A stretch of DNA of 64,000 nucleotides, from the NCBI RefSeq assembly GCF_030124145.1, contig NZ_JASKMS010000002.1, positions 448,289-512,288 of the forward strand, read 5' to 3'. This document shows, one piece after another, positions 44,671-53,403 of the stretch. Under the pieces are notes generated by a model. The model worked only from the letters and a program-made list of their open reading frames with translations. It searched no databases and was not told the origin of the DNA. Source of the stretch: Streptomyces sp. 378. GTDB taxonomy: Bacteria; Actinomycetota; Actinomycetes; Streptomycetales; Streptomycetaceae. Position 1 is the stretch's first letter; every line of letters starts with the position of its first letter. The position numbers and the translations under genes are program-made.

Positions 44671-45087
44671 TTGTCCATCGTCATCGAGCAGCCCGTGGAG
44701 GCCCGCCTCGTCGCCGCCGCGCCGCGTATGCCGAGCATTCCCGCGACGCTGCACTACGACCGGCGGGATCCTTTCGCCGTCCGCATGACCTTCCCCGCCC
44801 CGGCCACACTGGAGGGCGTCGAGGTCTGCTGGACCTTCTCCCGTGAGCTGCTCGCCGCGGGCCAGAGCAGCGCCGAGGGGCACGGCGACGTACGGGTGCG
44901 GCCCTACGGCTACGACCGCACGGTACTGGAGTTCCACGCCCCCGAGGGCACCGCCGTGGTCCACGTCCGTTCGAGCGAGATCCGCCGGTTCCTGGAGGCC
45001 ACGAGCGAACTCGTGCCCGTCGGCCTGGAGCACCTCCAGCTGGACCTGGACCACGGTCTCGCCGAGCTGATGCGCGACGCGTGCTGA
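44671..45087 (+). CDS. ssgD: SsgA-like sporulation and cell-division protein, probably SsgD
   Basis: 138 residues, SALP family found only in sporulating actinomycetes; members steer septum and spore-wall synthesis. Features: LHYDRRDPFAVRMTF, VCWTFSRELLAAG, GDVRVRPYG, and a C-terminal VHVRSSEIRRFLEATSELVP. Start is a TTG at 44671 with AAGGGAG 7 nt upstream. The longer reading frame upstream has no good start. Assignment to SsgD is by recalled synteny (next to GPP34 and ABC-F genes) and not by alignment; SALP membership itself is clear. Confidence 0.85.
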   Translation: MSIVIEQPVEARLVAAAPRMPSIPATLHYDRRDPFAVRMTFPAPATLEGVEVCWTFSRELLAAGQSSAEGHGDVRVRPYGYDRTVLEFHAPEGTAVVHVRSSEIRRFLEATSELVPVGLEHLQLDLDHGLAELMRDAC

Positions 45088-45094
45088 GCTGACG

Positions 45095-45140
45095 GACCCC
45101 GCGCCAGGAGGGAGCGGGTGCGGGGAGCGGGTGCGGGGTC
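45095..45140. terminator. Inverted repeat between convergent ssgD-like and GPP34 genes
   Basis: GACCCCGC/GCGGGGTC arms (45095-45102, 45133-45140) around a 30-nt loop, which contains a direct repeat agcgggtgcgggg twice (45113 and 45126). May terminate both genes. Confidence 0.45.
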
Positions 45141-45146
45141 GCGCGC

Positions 45147-45806
45147 TCAGCCGCCTGCCGTCGGTGCGGGGGCGGACCCGGTCGTCGTGGTCATCGCCGT
45201 GCTCACCTCGCGGACCACCCTCCGCGGCCCGGGCCCCGCCGCTCCGGCGCGTTCGAGCAGGTCCTCCAGCCGCCGCGCGTGGACGCGCACCTCCCGGTCC
45301 GGCAGCAGCCCCGCCGCGGCGGCGAGTACGACGACCGCCGCGTCCCGCCCGGAGACCTCGGCGACCTCGCCCCGCAGGACGTCCCGCACCTCCCCCCGTA
45401 GCGCCTCCACGACGGCGAGCCGCTCCAGCGCGTACTCCACGGAGGGGAACAGGCCGAGCACCCGGCGCTTGTCCGCCCGCAGGTACCCCTCGGCCACCAG
45501 TTGTTCCCGCGCGGCGTCGAAGGTCACCCGCGCCCGCAGCTTCACCCAGGTCCGCCAGGGGTGCGGGCACGACTCGCGCACGAGGTCCAGCAGCCCGTCG
45601 AGGACCGCGTCACCCGCGCTCGCGTCCAGGTCGACCGGTGTGGCGATGCCGTCCGCGTCGGTGAGCAGACCGCGCTGGGCCAGCTCGACGAGGGCGCCGG
45701 CCCGCACCAGGTCCGGCCGGTGGGCGGTGCCGCCTGCCGCAGGCCGCGCGGCGTCCCAGGCCAGCAGACAGAGCCGGGCCGGCAGCGTGAGCGGGCCGTT
45801 GGGCAC
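45147..45806 (-). CDS. GPP34 (GOLPH3)-family protein
   Basis: 219 residues, all-alpha GOLPH3 fold. Recognisable start LTLPARLCLLAWDAARP, central RPDLVRAGALVELAQRGLL, and an amphipathic hairpin region KRRVLGLFPSVEYAL. Eukaryotic members bind phosphatidylinositol-4-phosphate; bacterial members have no proven role, though they are very common in Streptomyces. GTG at 45806 has AGGAGG 4 nt upstream. Divergent from the ABC-F/UvrA-like operon. Confidence 0.9.
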   Translation of the reverse strand: MPNGPLTLPARLCLLAWDAARPAAGGTAHRPDLVRAGALVELAQRGLLTDADGIATPVDLDASAGDAVLDGLLDLVRESCPHPWRTWVKLRARVTFDAAREQLVAEGYLRADKRRVLGLFPSVEYALERLAVVEALRGEVRDVLRGEVAEVSGRDAAVVVLAAAAGLLPDREVRVHARRLEDLLERAGAAGPGPRRVVREVSTAMTTTTGSAPAPTAGG

Positions 45807-45849
45807 GGGGCCTCCTGGGAGCGGGGAGATCGGGTCGCACGTTAATCCG

Positions 45850-45878
45850 TTGACAGGCTCAGAGCACCTTCCTACGGT
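45850..45878 (+). promoter_or_regulatory. Consensus promoter for ABC-F/UvrA-like operon, WblC-like
   Basis: TTGACA (45850-45855), 17-bp spacer, TACGGT (45873-45878). An AT-rich GTTAAT lies 3 bp upstream of the -35, the arrangement expected for WblC/WhiB7-activated promoters of antibiotic-resistance genes. Confidence 0.65.
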
Positions 45879-45884
45879 GTAAAG

Positions 45885-46115
45885 CGTCCCTGTCGCCGCC
45901 GATTGGAGAAGGACGTTGCTCGTCTGAGGTCCTGAGACACCGCGTCACACCCCACGGGTGTGCGCTGCGTGCGACCTCGGCGTTCGAGCCGTCCTCCGGT
46001 GCGGGACATTTCTCATGCCCGGGATGTGCCATGGAGCCTCCTCCTCCCCTGGTCGCAGGTGTCTCGACACGCGTTTGCCCCCGACCGCTTCGAGCAACCT
46101 GCGAGTGAGGCCCCC
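45885..46115 (+). promoter_or_regulatory. Structured 5' leader with mini-ORF before ABC-F gene
   Basis: About 230 nt between the predicted start point and the ATG. A ribosome site GGAGAAGGA (45905-45913) precedes TTG-CTC-GTC-TGA (45916-45927), a three-codon ORF. It is followed by a 7-bp hairpin CACACCC/GGGTGTG (45946-45962) and another small stem GTGTC-TC-GACAC near 46055. This looks like ribosome-mediated attenuation upstream of an antibiotic-linked ABC-F gene. Confidence 0.5.
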
Positions 46116-47741
46116 ATGTCTGGTTCCGTCACCGTCACATCCCTCTCGTTCACCTGGCCCGACGGCAGCCCCGTCTTCGAGGGGCTGGACGTCGCGTTCG
46201 GCCCCGGCCGCACCGGCCTGGTCGGCGTCAACGGGTCGGGAAAATCAACCCTGTTGAAGCTGATCGCCGGTGAGCTCGCACCGGCCGACGGCACCGTCCG
46301 GGTGGCCGGCGAGGTCGGATACCTCCCGCAGAACGTCACGCTCGACACCACCCTGCGCGTCGACGAGGCGCTCGGCATCGCCGGCCGGCGCGCCGCGCTG
46401 CACGCCATCGAGGCGGGTGACGTCCGCGAGGCCCACTTCGAGACCGTCGGCGACGACTGGGACGTCGAGGAGCGCGCCCTCGCCACCCTCGGCGAACTCG
46501 GCCTGGGGCACGTCGATCTGGACCGCACCATCGGTGAGGTGTCCGGCGGCGAGTCCGTCCTGCTGCGCCTGGCAGCACTGCTCCTGGGCCGCCCCGACGT
46601 GCTGCTGCTGGACGAACCGACCAACAACCTCGACCTGTACGCCCGCAGACGGCTGTACGCGGCCGTCCAGTCCTGGCCGGGTGTGCTGGTCGTCGTCAGC
46701 CACGACCGTGAACTGCTGGACCTGGTCGGCCAGATCGCCGATCTGCGCGCCGGGGAGATCACCTGGTACGGCGGCACCTACTCCGACTACGAGGAGGCCC
46801 TGGAGATCGAACAGGAGGCGGCCGAGCGCATGGCGCGCGTCGCCGAGTCGGACTTCCGCAAGCAGAAGCGCGAACTGGCCGACGCCCAGGTCAAGCTGGC
46901 CCGCCGGAAGCGGTACGGGCAGAAGATGTGGGACCAGAAGCGCGAGCCCAAGATCGTCATGGGGGCGCGCAAGCGCGCCGCGCAGGAGTCCGCGGGCAAG
47001 CACCGGATCATGCACGAGGAGAAGCTCGCCGAGGCCAGGGAGCGGCTCGACGAGGCGGTGGAGGCCGTACGGGACGACGACGAGATCCGCGTCGACCTGC
47101 CGTACACGGCCGTGCCACCGGGGCGTACGGTCCTCACCCTCCAGGATCTCGGGCTCAGGTACGGCGCCCGGGTGCGGGGCGGCTTCGAGCTGCGCGGGCC
47201 GGAGCGGGTGGCGTTGATCGGGCGCAACGGCGCGGGCAAGACGACCCTGCTGCGCACGATCACCGGCGAGCTCGCCCCGGAGTCGGGCGAGGTGCGGGCG
47301 CACGTTCCGCTGCGGTTCCTGCCGCAGCGGCTCGACGTCCTCGACGGGGAGCGGACCGTCACCGAGAACGTGGCCCGGTTCGCGCCGGGCGCCACCAACA
47401 ACCGGATCAGGGCGCGGCTGGCGCGCTTCCTGTTCCGGGGCGCCCGTGCCGACCAGAAGGCGGCGACGCTGTCCGGCGGCGAACGCTTCAGGGCCGCGCT
47501 GGCGGCGCTGATGCTGGCGGAGCCCGCACCGCAGCTGCTCATGCTGGACGAGCCGACCAACAACCTCGACATGGCGAGCGTTCGGCAGCTCACCACGGCC
47601 CTGGAGTCGTACGAGGGGGCGCTGCTCGTGGCCAGTCACGACCTGCCTCTCCTGGAGTCGATCGGCATCACCCGCTGGCTGCTGCTGGAGGAGGGAGAAC
47701 TGAGGGAAATCACGCCAGAGGCTGTCGGGTTTTTCTCCTAG
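46116..47741 (+). CDS. ABC-F family ATPase, antibiotic-resistance type (second of two)
   Basis: 541 residues, tandem ATPase domains, no membrane segment. Walker A GVNGSGKST and GRNGAGKTT; Walker B LLLDEPTNNLD and MLDEPTNNLD; signatures EVSGGESVL and TLSGGERFR. The linker (RKQKRELADAQVKLARRKRYGQKMWDQKREPK) is long and strongly basic, as in ribosome-protection ABC-F proteins. ATG at 46116, GTGAGG 5 nt upstream. Co-transcribed with the UvrA-like gene 10 nt downstream and preceded by a leader with attenuation features. Proposed role: dislodge ribosome-targeting antibiotics. From memory, an orthologue in S. coelicolor (SCO6720) has been placed in an antibiotic-resistance ABC-F group. Confidence 0.92.
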   Translation: MSGSVTVTSLSFTWPDGSPVFEGLDVAFGPGRTGLVGVNGSGKSTLLKLIAGELAPADGTVRVAGEVGYLPQNVTLDTTLRVDEALGIAGRRAALHAIEAGDVREAHFETVGDDWDVEERALATLGELGLGHVDLDRTIGEVSGGESVLLRLAALLLGRPDVLLLDEPTNNLDLYARRRLYAAVQSWPGVLVVVSHDRELLDLVGQIADLRAGEITWYGGTYSDYEEALEIEQEAAERMARVAESDFRKQKRELADAQVKLARRKRYGQKMWDQKREPKIVMGARKRAAQESAGKHRIMHEEKLAEARERLDEAVEAVRDDDEIRVDLPYTAVPPGRTVLTLQDLGLRYGARVRGGFELRGPERVALIGRNGAGKTTLLRTITGELAPESGEVRAHVPLRFLPQRLDVLDGERTVTENVARFAPGATNNRIRARLARFLFRGARADQKAATLSGGERFRAALAALMLAEPAPQLLMLDEPTNNLDMASVRQLTTALESYEGALLVASHDLPLLESIGITRWLLLEEGELREITPEAVGFFS

Positions 47742-47751
47742 CGTCGGTGGC

Positions 47752-50040
47752 ATGACCGACGCCACGCACGATGCCATCACCCTGACCGGAGCACGCGAGA
47801 ACAACCTCAAGGACGTCACCCTGCGCATCCCGAAAGGCCGGCTGACCGTGTTCACCGGCGTTTCGGGGTCGGGGAAGTCGTCCGTGGTCTTCGACACGAT
47901 CGCCGTGGAGTCGCAGCGCCAGCTGAACGAGACGTATCCGTGGTTCGTCCGCAACCGGCTGCCCAAGTTCGAGCGGCCGCACGCGGACGGCCTGGAGCAC
48001 CTCACGCCCGCCATCGTCGTGGACCAACGGCAGGTCGGCGGCCACTCCCGGTCGACCGTGGGCACCATGACGGACGTCTACTCGGTGATCAGGGTGCTGT
48101 TCTCCCGGCACGGCAGCCCCAGCGCCGGGCCCGCGACGGCGTACTCGTTCAACGACCCCGCGGGCATGTGCCCCGGGTGCGACGGCCTCGGCCGCACGGT
48201 ACGCCCTGACTGGGACCGCATCCTCGACCCGGACCGCTCCCTCGCGGACGGCGCGGTCCGCTTCCCGCCGTTCGCGGCCGGGACCTGGCAGGGGCAGGCG
48301 TACACGAACAGCGACGACCTCGACCCGCACAAGCCGGTGGGCCGGTTCACCCCCGCCGAGCGCGAGTTCCTGATGCGCGGACGGCCCGGCAGCAAGGTCA
48401 CCGTCAACGGCGCCGGCGGCACCTGGACCACCGACTACGAGGGGCTGGCCGTCCGTTTCGAACGGCTGTACCTGAAGCGGGACCTGTCGGCCATGAGCCG
48501 GAAGACCCGGGACCTGGTCCGGGAGTTCACGGTGCAGGGCACCTGCCCGGACTGCCGGGGAGCACGTCTGAACGCGGCGGCGCTCGCGACCCGGATCAAC
48601 GGCCGGTCGATCGCCGACTGCACCCGCATGCAGGTCACGGACCTGATCGCCGTACTCAAGGAGATCGACGACCCGGTGGCCGCCCCGATCGCCTCGGCCG
48701 CCGTCGCGGCGCTGGAGCGCATCGAGGCGATCGGTCTCGGCTACCTCGGCCTCGACCGGGAAACGGCCACGCTCAGCGGCGGGGAGGGGCAGCGGCTGAA
48801 GACGGTGCGGCACCTCGGCTCCAGCCTGACCGGGATGACGTACATCTTCGACGAGCCGAGCGTCGGACTGCACCCGCGTGACGTGGGCCGCCTCGGAGAG
48901 CTGCTGCTGCGACTGCGCGACAAGGGCAACACCGTGCTGGTCGTCGAGCACGACCCGGACGTGATCGCGCTGGCCGACCACGTCGTCGACATGGGGCCGG
49001 GGGCCGGCGCCGGGGGCGGCACGGTGGTGTTCGAGGGAACGCCGCGGGAGCTGGCCGCGTCCGGCACGCTCACCGGGCGCTGCCTGCGCACCCGTACGGC
49101 CGTCAAGGACGAGGTGCGGCAGCCGACCGGTGAGCTGTGGGTCAAGGGCGCCGACCGGCACAACCTGCGGAACCTGACCGTACGGTTCCCGGCCGGTGTG
49201 CTCACGGCGGTGACGGGGGTCGCCGGGTCCGGCAAGAGCACCCTGGTCGGGGAGTTCACCGCCGCGCACGACGAGGCCGTGGTCGTCGACCAGTCGGCGA
49301 TCGGCATCTCGGGCCGCTCCACCCCGGCGTCGTACTTGGGGATCATGGACACGGTCCGGAAGGTCTTCGCCCGGGAGACGGGGACCGAGGCGGGCCTGTT
49401 CAGCTTCAACTCCACCGGGGCCTGCGGCACCTGCGAGGGGCGGGGCGTCATCTACACCGACCTCGCCTTCATGGACCCGGTGACCACGACCTGCCAGGAC
49501 TGCGAGGGGCGGCGCTTCAAGGAGGAGGTGCTGCGGCTGACGGTGAAAGGCAGTTCCGTCGCCGACGTCCTGGAGATGACGGCCGAGCAGGCGCTCGGCT
49601 TCTTCGACGACACGGGCGTACGGCGCCGGCTGCGCGCCCTGCGGGACGTCGGCCTCGCCTATCTGACGCTCGGCCGGCCGCTCTCCACACTCTCGGGCGG
49701 TGAGCGGCAGCGCATCAAGCTGGCCACGCGCCTGCACCGCACGGGCGCGGTCTATGTGCTCGACGAACCGACGACCGGTCTGCACATGGCGGACACCGAG
49801 GGCCTCGTCGCCCTGCTCGACCGGCTGGTCGACACGGGCAACACGGTCGTGGTCGTCGAACACAACCTCGACGTGGTCGCCCGGGCCGACTGGGTGATCG
49901 ACCTCGGCCCGGACGGCGGCCGGGACGGCGGCGAGATCGTCTTCGAGGGAACACCACGCCGGCTTCTGGAGACGGCGGGGTCATTTACCGGGGAGCATCT
50001 GCGGCGAGCGGTCCGGACGGACGTCATCGCGCCGGCGTGA
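47752..50040 (+). CDS. Class II UvrA-like protein (drug-resistance type)
   Basis: 762 residues, shorter than the about 950 of true UvrA. Two ABC modules: Walker A GVSGSGKSS (about 36-44) and GVAGSGKST in the second half; signatures TLSGGEGQR and TLSGGERQR. Zn-binding CxxC pairs are present in MCPGCDGLG, TCPDCRG, ACGTCEG and TCQDCEG. The UvrB-binding insert of UvrA is reduced. Such proteins (DrrC type) bind DNA or free drug-blocked DNA and confer resistance to intercalators. In the same operon as a ribosome-protection ABC-F, so the pair covers two classes of toxic target. Its last 17 bases overlap the convergent gene. Confidence 0.92.
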   Translation: MTDATHDAITLTGARENNLKDVTLRIPKGRLTVFTGVSGSGKSSVVFDTIAVESQRQLNETYPWFVRNRLPKFERPHADGLEHLTPAIVVDQRQVGGHSRSTVGTMTDVYSVIRVLFSRHGSPSAGPATAYSFNDPAGMCPGCDGLGRTVRPDWDRILDPDRSLADGAVRFPPFAAGTWQGQAYTNSDDLDPHKPVGRFTPAEREFLMRGRPGSKVTVNGAGGTWTTDYEGLAVRFERLYLKRDLSAMSRKTRDLVREFTVQGTCPDCRGARLNAAALATRINGRSIADCTRMQVTDLIAVLKEIDDPVAAPIASAAVAALERIEAIGLGYLGLDRETATLSGGEGQRLKTVRHLGSSLTGMTYIFDEPSVGLHPRDVGRLGELLLRLRDKGNTVLVVEHDPDVIALADHVVDMGPGAGAGGGTVVFEGTPRELAASGTLTGRCLRTRTAVKDEVRQPTGELWVKGADRHNLRNLTVRFPAGVLTAVTGVAGSGKSTLVGEFTAAHDEAVVVDQSAIGISGRSTPASYLGIMDTVRKVFARETGTEAGLFSFNSTGACGTCEGRGVIYTDLAFMDPVTTTCQDCEGRRFKEEVLRLTVKGSSVADVLEMTAEQALGFFDDTGVRRRLRALRDVGLAYLTLGRPLSTLSGGERQRIKLATRLHRTGAVYVLDEPTTGLHMADTEGLVALLDRLVDTGNTVVVVEHNLDVVARADWVIDLGPDGGRDGGEIVFEGTPRRLLETAGSFTGEHLRRAVRTDVIAPA

Positions 50041-51217
50041 GCTCCCCGGTGAGCGGCACGCCCGGGTGAGCACTGTTGCTGACGACGGCGAGGCGGGGGC
50101 CGCGGGGACCGTGGTGCCACTGCCCGCCGACCAGTGGAAGGAGGGCGGTGTTGGGCGCCGGTCCCCGGGTCCAGTCGAGGCGCCCGGCGACGGTGTCGAG
50201 GCGGGTGCCGGCGAGGGCCTGCGCGACGGACGCCCGGTCGGTGGGGTCGTCCGCGGCGGACAGGGCGTGGTGGGCCGTTTCCAGGAGGGCGTGGGCCAGG
50301 CCCAGCGGCTGGAGCCACGCGGCACCGGTGTCCTGCCGGTAGGCGCGGGCGAGTTCGGCGCACGTGGTGCCGTCCAGGCCGGAGCGGTAGGGGTGACCGG
50401 GGCTCCAGTAGACCAGGGTGGCCACACGGGCGTCGGCCAGTTCGCCGTGCACGCCGGGGGCGCGGGTGGTGTGGGTGTGCGGGTAGGTCAGCCAGCGCGA
50501 GCAGGTGATCAGCCGCGGACGCAGCCCTGCCTCGCGGGCCTGGCGGTGGAAGAGGGCGAGGTCGGCGGCGGTGGCGGCGCTGGTGACCAGGTCGGCGCCG
50601 TGCTCCCGCATCCGCCTGACCTGCGCCCGGAAGCCGTCGGCCGGTTCGCCGTAGGCGCCGAGGTCGATCAGGGTGTGCCCGCGGGGAGACGTCACGGGGG
50701 TGAAGCCGTAGCGGTCGTGGCGCAGCAGATCGCCCTGGAGGTCGTCGTTCCAGAGGCATCCGACGGCGCCCCCGCCGGCCAGCTCCCACAGGTCCGCGAA
50801 GACGGCGGCGATGTCGTCCAGCCCCCACGCGAAGTGGTAGGTCCACCGGAAGCGGTGCCCGGGTCCGGCGCCGCGCGTGTGGACGTACGCCTGCCAGGGG
50901 AAGGTGGTCGACACACAGGGGACCCGGATCTCCTCGCAGGCCGCGGTGACGGCGGGCAGGACCCGCGTCCCGGCCATCGTGAGCACGATGTGCGCGCCGT
51001 CGTCCCCGGCCAGGTCCCGCACGGCCCGCCGGGCCGCGTCGGGGTCCGAGCGGCTGTCGCGCACGACGACGGTCACATCGTGGCGGCGCGCGCCGTTGCG
51101 GACGTGCGCGAGGCGGGGCGCGAGCCTGCGCAGCACGTACGACAGCGGGGACCCGAGAGGGGCCAGTCGACCCGTCAGAGGCGCTACCACGCCCACGCAC
51201 AGGGAAGAAGACGACAT
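50024..51217 (-). CDS. Periplasmic-binding-fold (Leu/Ile/Val-type) protein without signal peptide
   Basis: 397 residues. N-terminal LCVGVVAPLTGRLAPLGSPL is the usual start of the mature form of branched-chain amino-acid binding proteins, with no signal peptide or lipobox ahead of it; ATG at 51217 has GGAGAGG 7 nt upstream, so the start seems right. Middle has HIVLTMAGTRVLPAVTAACEE and a hinge at RMREHGADLVTSAATAAD. Either a cytoplasmic sensor or a receptor with an odd secretion route. No permease or ATPase is near. Stop lies inside the convergent uvrA-like gene. Confidence 0.82.
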   Translation of the reverse strand: MSSSSLCVGVVAPLTGRLAPLGSPLSYVLRRLAPRLAHVRNGARRHDVTVVVRDSRSDPDAARRAVRDLAGDDGAHIVLTMAGTRVLPAVTAACEEIRVPCVSTTFPWQAYVHTRGAGPGHRFRWTYHFAWGLDDIAAVFADLWELAGGGAVGCLWNDDLQGDLLRHDRYGFTPVTSPRGHTLIDLGAYGEPADGFRAQVRRMREHGADLVTSAATAADLALFHRQAREAGLRPRLITCSRWLTYPHTHTTRAPGVHGELADARVATLVYWSPGHPYRSGLDGTTCAELARAYRQDTGAAWLQPLGLAHALLETAHHALSAADDPTDRASVAQALAGTRLDTVAGRLDWTRGPAPNTALLPLVGGQWHHGPRGPRLAVVSNSAHPGVPLTGELTPAR

Positions 51218-51436
51218 GACGGCCCCTCTCCGGGCTGTACCGGTGTGGCTGCTCAGTGGCCGGAGCGGTCCGCGGTGACGCAGGTGGTCCTGTTGGCCCT
51301 CCGCCCTCCCCCGGGGCTGTCCTCTCCTCGATTCGCCCTGCATGATGGTCGGCCGACGCCCGATGGGTTCCGGTCGACCCCGGAGGCTCCCGTTGGTGCG
51401 GTCCCGACACGCCCCACCCGATACGGAGTCCCGCTC

Positions 51437-52213
51437 GTGCCCAGCAAGAAGGCCCTCGTCCGCCGCCCCAGCCCGCGTCTCGCCGAAGGGCTGGTGACGC
51501 ACATCGAGCGGGAGCAGATCGACGCCGACCTGGCCGTCGCGCAGTGGGAGGCGTACGTGGAGGCCCTGCGCACGCACGGCTGGGAGACCATCGAGGTGGA
51601 TCCGGCCGACGACTGCCCCGACTCGGTGTTCGTCGAGGACACGGTCGTGATGTACCGCAACGTGGCGCTGATCGCCCGCCCGGGCGCCGACTCACGCCGT
51701 GCGGAGACCGCCGGGGTCGAGGAGGCCGTGGCCGGTCTGGGCTGTTCGGTGAACTGGATCTGGGAGCCGGGCACGCTGGAGGGCGGAGACGTCCTGAAGA
51801 TCGGCGACACGGTCTACGTGGGCCGGGGCGGCCGCACCAACGCGGCCGGTGTACAGCAGCTGCGCGCCGCGTTCGAGCCGCTCGGCGCGCGGGTCGTCGC
51901 CGTACCGGTGAGCAAGGTGCTGCACCTGAAGTCGGCGGTCACGGCGCTGCCGGACGGTACGGTCATCGGGCACATCCCGAAGACGGACGCGCCGTCGCTG
52001 TTCGCGCGCTTCCTGCCGGTTCCCGAGGAGGCCGGGGCACATGTCGTGCTGCTCGGCGGCGCCAAACTGCTGATGGCGGCGAGTGCGCCGAAGACCGCCG
52101 AGCTGTTGACCGACCTCGGGTACGAACCGGTCGTGGTGGACATCAGCGAGTTCGAGAAGCTCGAGGGTTGTGTGACGTGCCTCTCGGTGCGGCTGCGGGA
52201 GCTGTACGCCTGA
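51437..52213 (+). CDS. Dimethylarginine dimethylaminohydrolase
   Basis: 258 residues, guanidino-modifying fold, hydrolysing N-omega-methylated arginines to citrulline and methylamines. Catalytic Cys248 (EGCVTCLS), His163 (VLHLKS) and Glu115 (TLEGGD) match Pseudomonas DDAH C249, H162 and E114 within one residue. GTG at 51437 has GGAG about 9 nt upstream; a longer frame upstream is Arg/Pro-rich and unlikely. Cytoplasmic. Stands alone, divergent from the binding-protein gene. Confidence 0.94.
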   Translation: MPSKKALVRRPSPRLAEGLVTHIEREQIDADLAVAQWEAYVEALRTHGWETIEVDPADDCPDSVFVEDTVVMYRNVALIARPGADSRRAETAGVEEAVAGLGCSVNWIWEPGTLEGGDVLKIGDTVYVGRGGRTNAAGVQQLRAAFEPLGARVVAVPVSKVLHLKSAVTALPDGTVIGHIPKTDAPSLFARFLPVPEEAGAHVVLLGGAKLLMAASAPKTAELLTDLGYEPVVVDISEFEKLEGCVTCLSVRLRELYA

Positions 52214-52312
52214 CCGGTCACGCACCTCATCGCGCAGCGCCTCACCTGCGTCTCCGTGGCGTCGACCGGCGAACGGGTGACCCCGCTGATCGGCTGGCTT
52301 TACAGCACTCTT

Positions 52313-52362
52313 AACCTACGGCATCGTAACCTACGGATACGTAGCCTACGATGCCGTAGGTT
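52313..52362. promoter_or_regulatory. 50-bp inverted-repeat operator upstream of acyl-ACP desaturase
   Basis: Perfect 16-bp arms AACCTACGGCATCGTA / TACGATGCCGTAGGTT (52313-52328 and 52347-52362) around an 18-bp centre that itself holds CCTACGG and CGTAG half-sites. In total CCTACG occurs three times and its complement twice. The site ends 41 bp before the desaturase ATG and covers the likely promoter. Bound probably by two TetR-type dimers. Confidence 0.7.
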
Positions 52363-52403
52363 CAATGATCACCGCTCGTACGCTTGTCCCCCCTGGAGAG
52401 TCC

Positions 52404-53381
52404 ATGACGATCACCACTCCCCACCTCGGCAGCCCCGCCGGCGCCTGGACCGACGCTCAGCTGCTGTACGCCCTGGAGGAAGTGGTCGAGCAGGAGCTCA
52501 ACCGGCATCTGAAGGTCGCCAAGGACTGGATGCCGCACGAGTACGTTCCGTGGAGCGACGGGCGCAATTTCCCCGGGCTCTTCGAGGACGGCGAGGCCTG
52601 GGAGAAGGAGCAGTCCAAAGTCACCGAGATCGGGCGCATCGCGCTCGTCGTCAATCTCCTGACCGAGGACAACCTGCCCAGCTACCACCACGAGATCGCC
52701 TCGCTGTTCGGCCGCGACGGCGCCTGGGGCACCTGGGTGCACCGCTGGACCGCCGAGGAGGGCCGGCACGGCATCGTGATGCGCGACTACCTGCTCACCT
52801 CGCGCGCCGTGGACCCGGACAAGCTGGAGCAGTTCCGCATGGTCCACATGGCCGAGGGCTTCGAGTCGGACAACCGGCACTCGATGCTGCACTCGGTCGC
52901 CTACGTCGCCTTCCAGGAGCTCGCGACCCGCGTCTCGCACCGCAACACCGGCCACCAGTCCGGGGACCCCGTCTGCGACCGCATGCTGGCGCGTATCGCC
53001 ACCGACGAGAACCTGCACATGGTCTTCTACCGGAACCTGCTGAAGGCGGCCTTCGAGCTGGCGCCCGACCTGACGATGCAGGCGGTGCGCGATGTCATCG
53101 TGAACTTCCGGATGCCCGGCCACGGCATGCCCGGCTTCGAGCGGGCCGCCGCGCAGATGGCGATCGGCGAGATCTACAACATGCGCATCCACCACGACGA
53201 CGTGCTCCAGCCCGTGCTGCGCTTCCTGAAGATCATGGAGCTCGACGGCCTGGGTCCCGAGGGCCGCAAGGCGCAGGAGGAGCTCGGCCTGTTCCTGGGC
53301 GGTCTGGACTCCGAGGCGTCGAAGTTCGACGAGAAGCTGGCCGCCCGCAAGGCACGCATGGCGGCCCGCGCCGGCGCCTGA
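52404..53381 (+). CDS. Acyl-ACP desaturase (diiron, DesA type)
   Basis: 325 residues, soluble diiron fatty-acid desaturase. Ligands: EEVVEQEL near residue 25, DNLPSYHHE, the EEGRH motif (TAEEGRHGIVMRD) and DENLH (ATDENLHMVFYRN), giving the Glu/ExxH pairs of the family. Introduces a double bond into acyl-ACP. ATG at 52404 with GGAGAG just upstream; the ATG at 52365 is inside the operator region. Regulated by the inverted-repeat operator just upstream. Single gene ending at a strong hairpin. Confidence 0.93.
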   Translation: MTITTPHLGSPAGAWTDAQLLYALEEVVEQELNRHLKVAKDWMPHEYVPWSDGRNFPGLFEDGEAWEKEQSKVTEIGRIALVVNLLTEDNLPSYHHEIASLFGRDGAWGTWVHRWTAEEGRHGIVMRDYLLTSRAVDPDKLEQFRMVHMAEGFESDNRHSMLHSVAYVAFQELATRVSHRNTGHQSGDPVCDRMLARIATDENLHMVFYRNLLKAAFELAPDLTMQAVRDVIVNFRMPGHGMPGFERAAAQMAIGEIYNMRIHHDDVLQPVLRFLKIMELDGLGPEGRKAQEELGLFLGGLDSEASKFDEKLAARKARMAARAGA

Positions 53382-53403
53382 CGGCGCCCCGCACCCACGG
53401 CCG

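Noticed and set aside
45958..46257. 99-residue ORF in the ABC-F leader
   Set aside because: Runs out of frame into the ABC-F coding region and has no ribosome site; the 3-codon TTG mini-ORF is a better leader candidate.
47710..49863. 717-residue leftward frame across the UvrA-like gene
   Set aside because: Antisense shadow of a gene with Walker and CxxC motifs at expected spacing.
50066..51436. Extension of the DDAH frame upstream
   Set aside because: Overlaps the binding-protein gene in antisense and has no domain; DDAH length and residue numbering fit the GTG at 51437.
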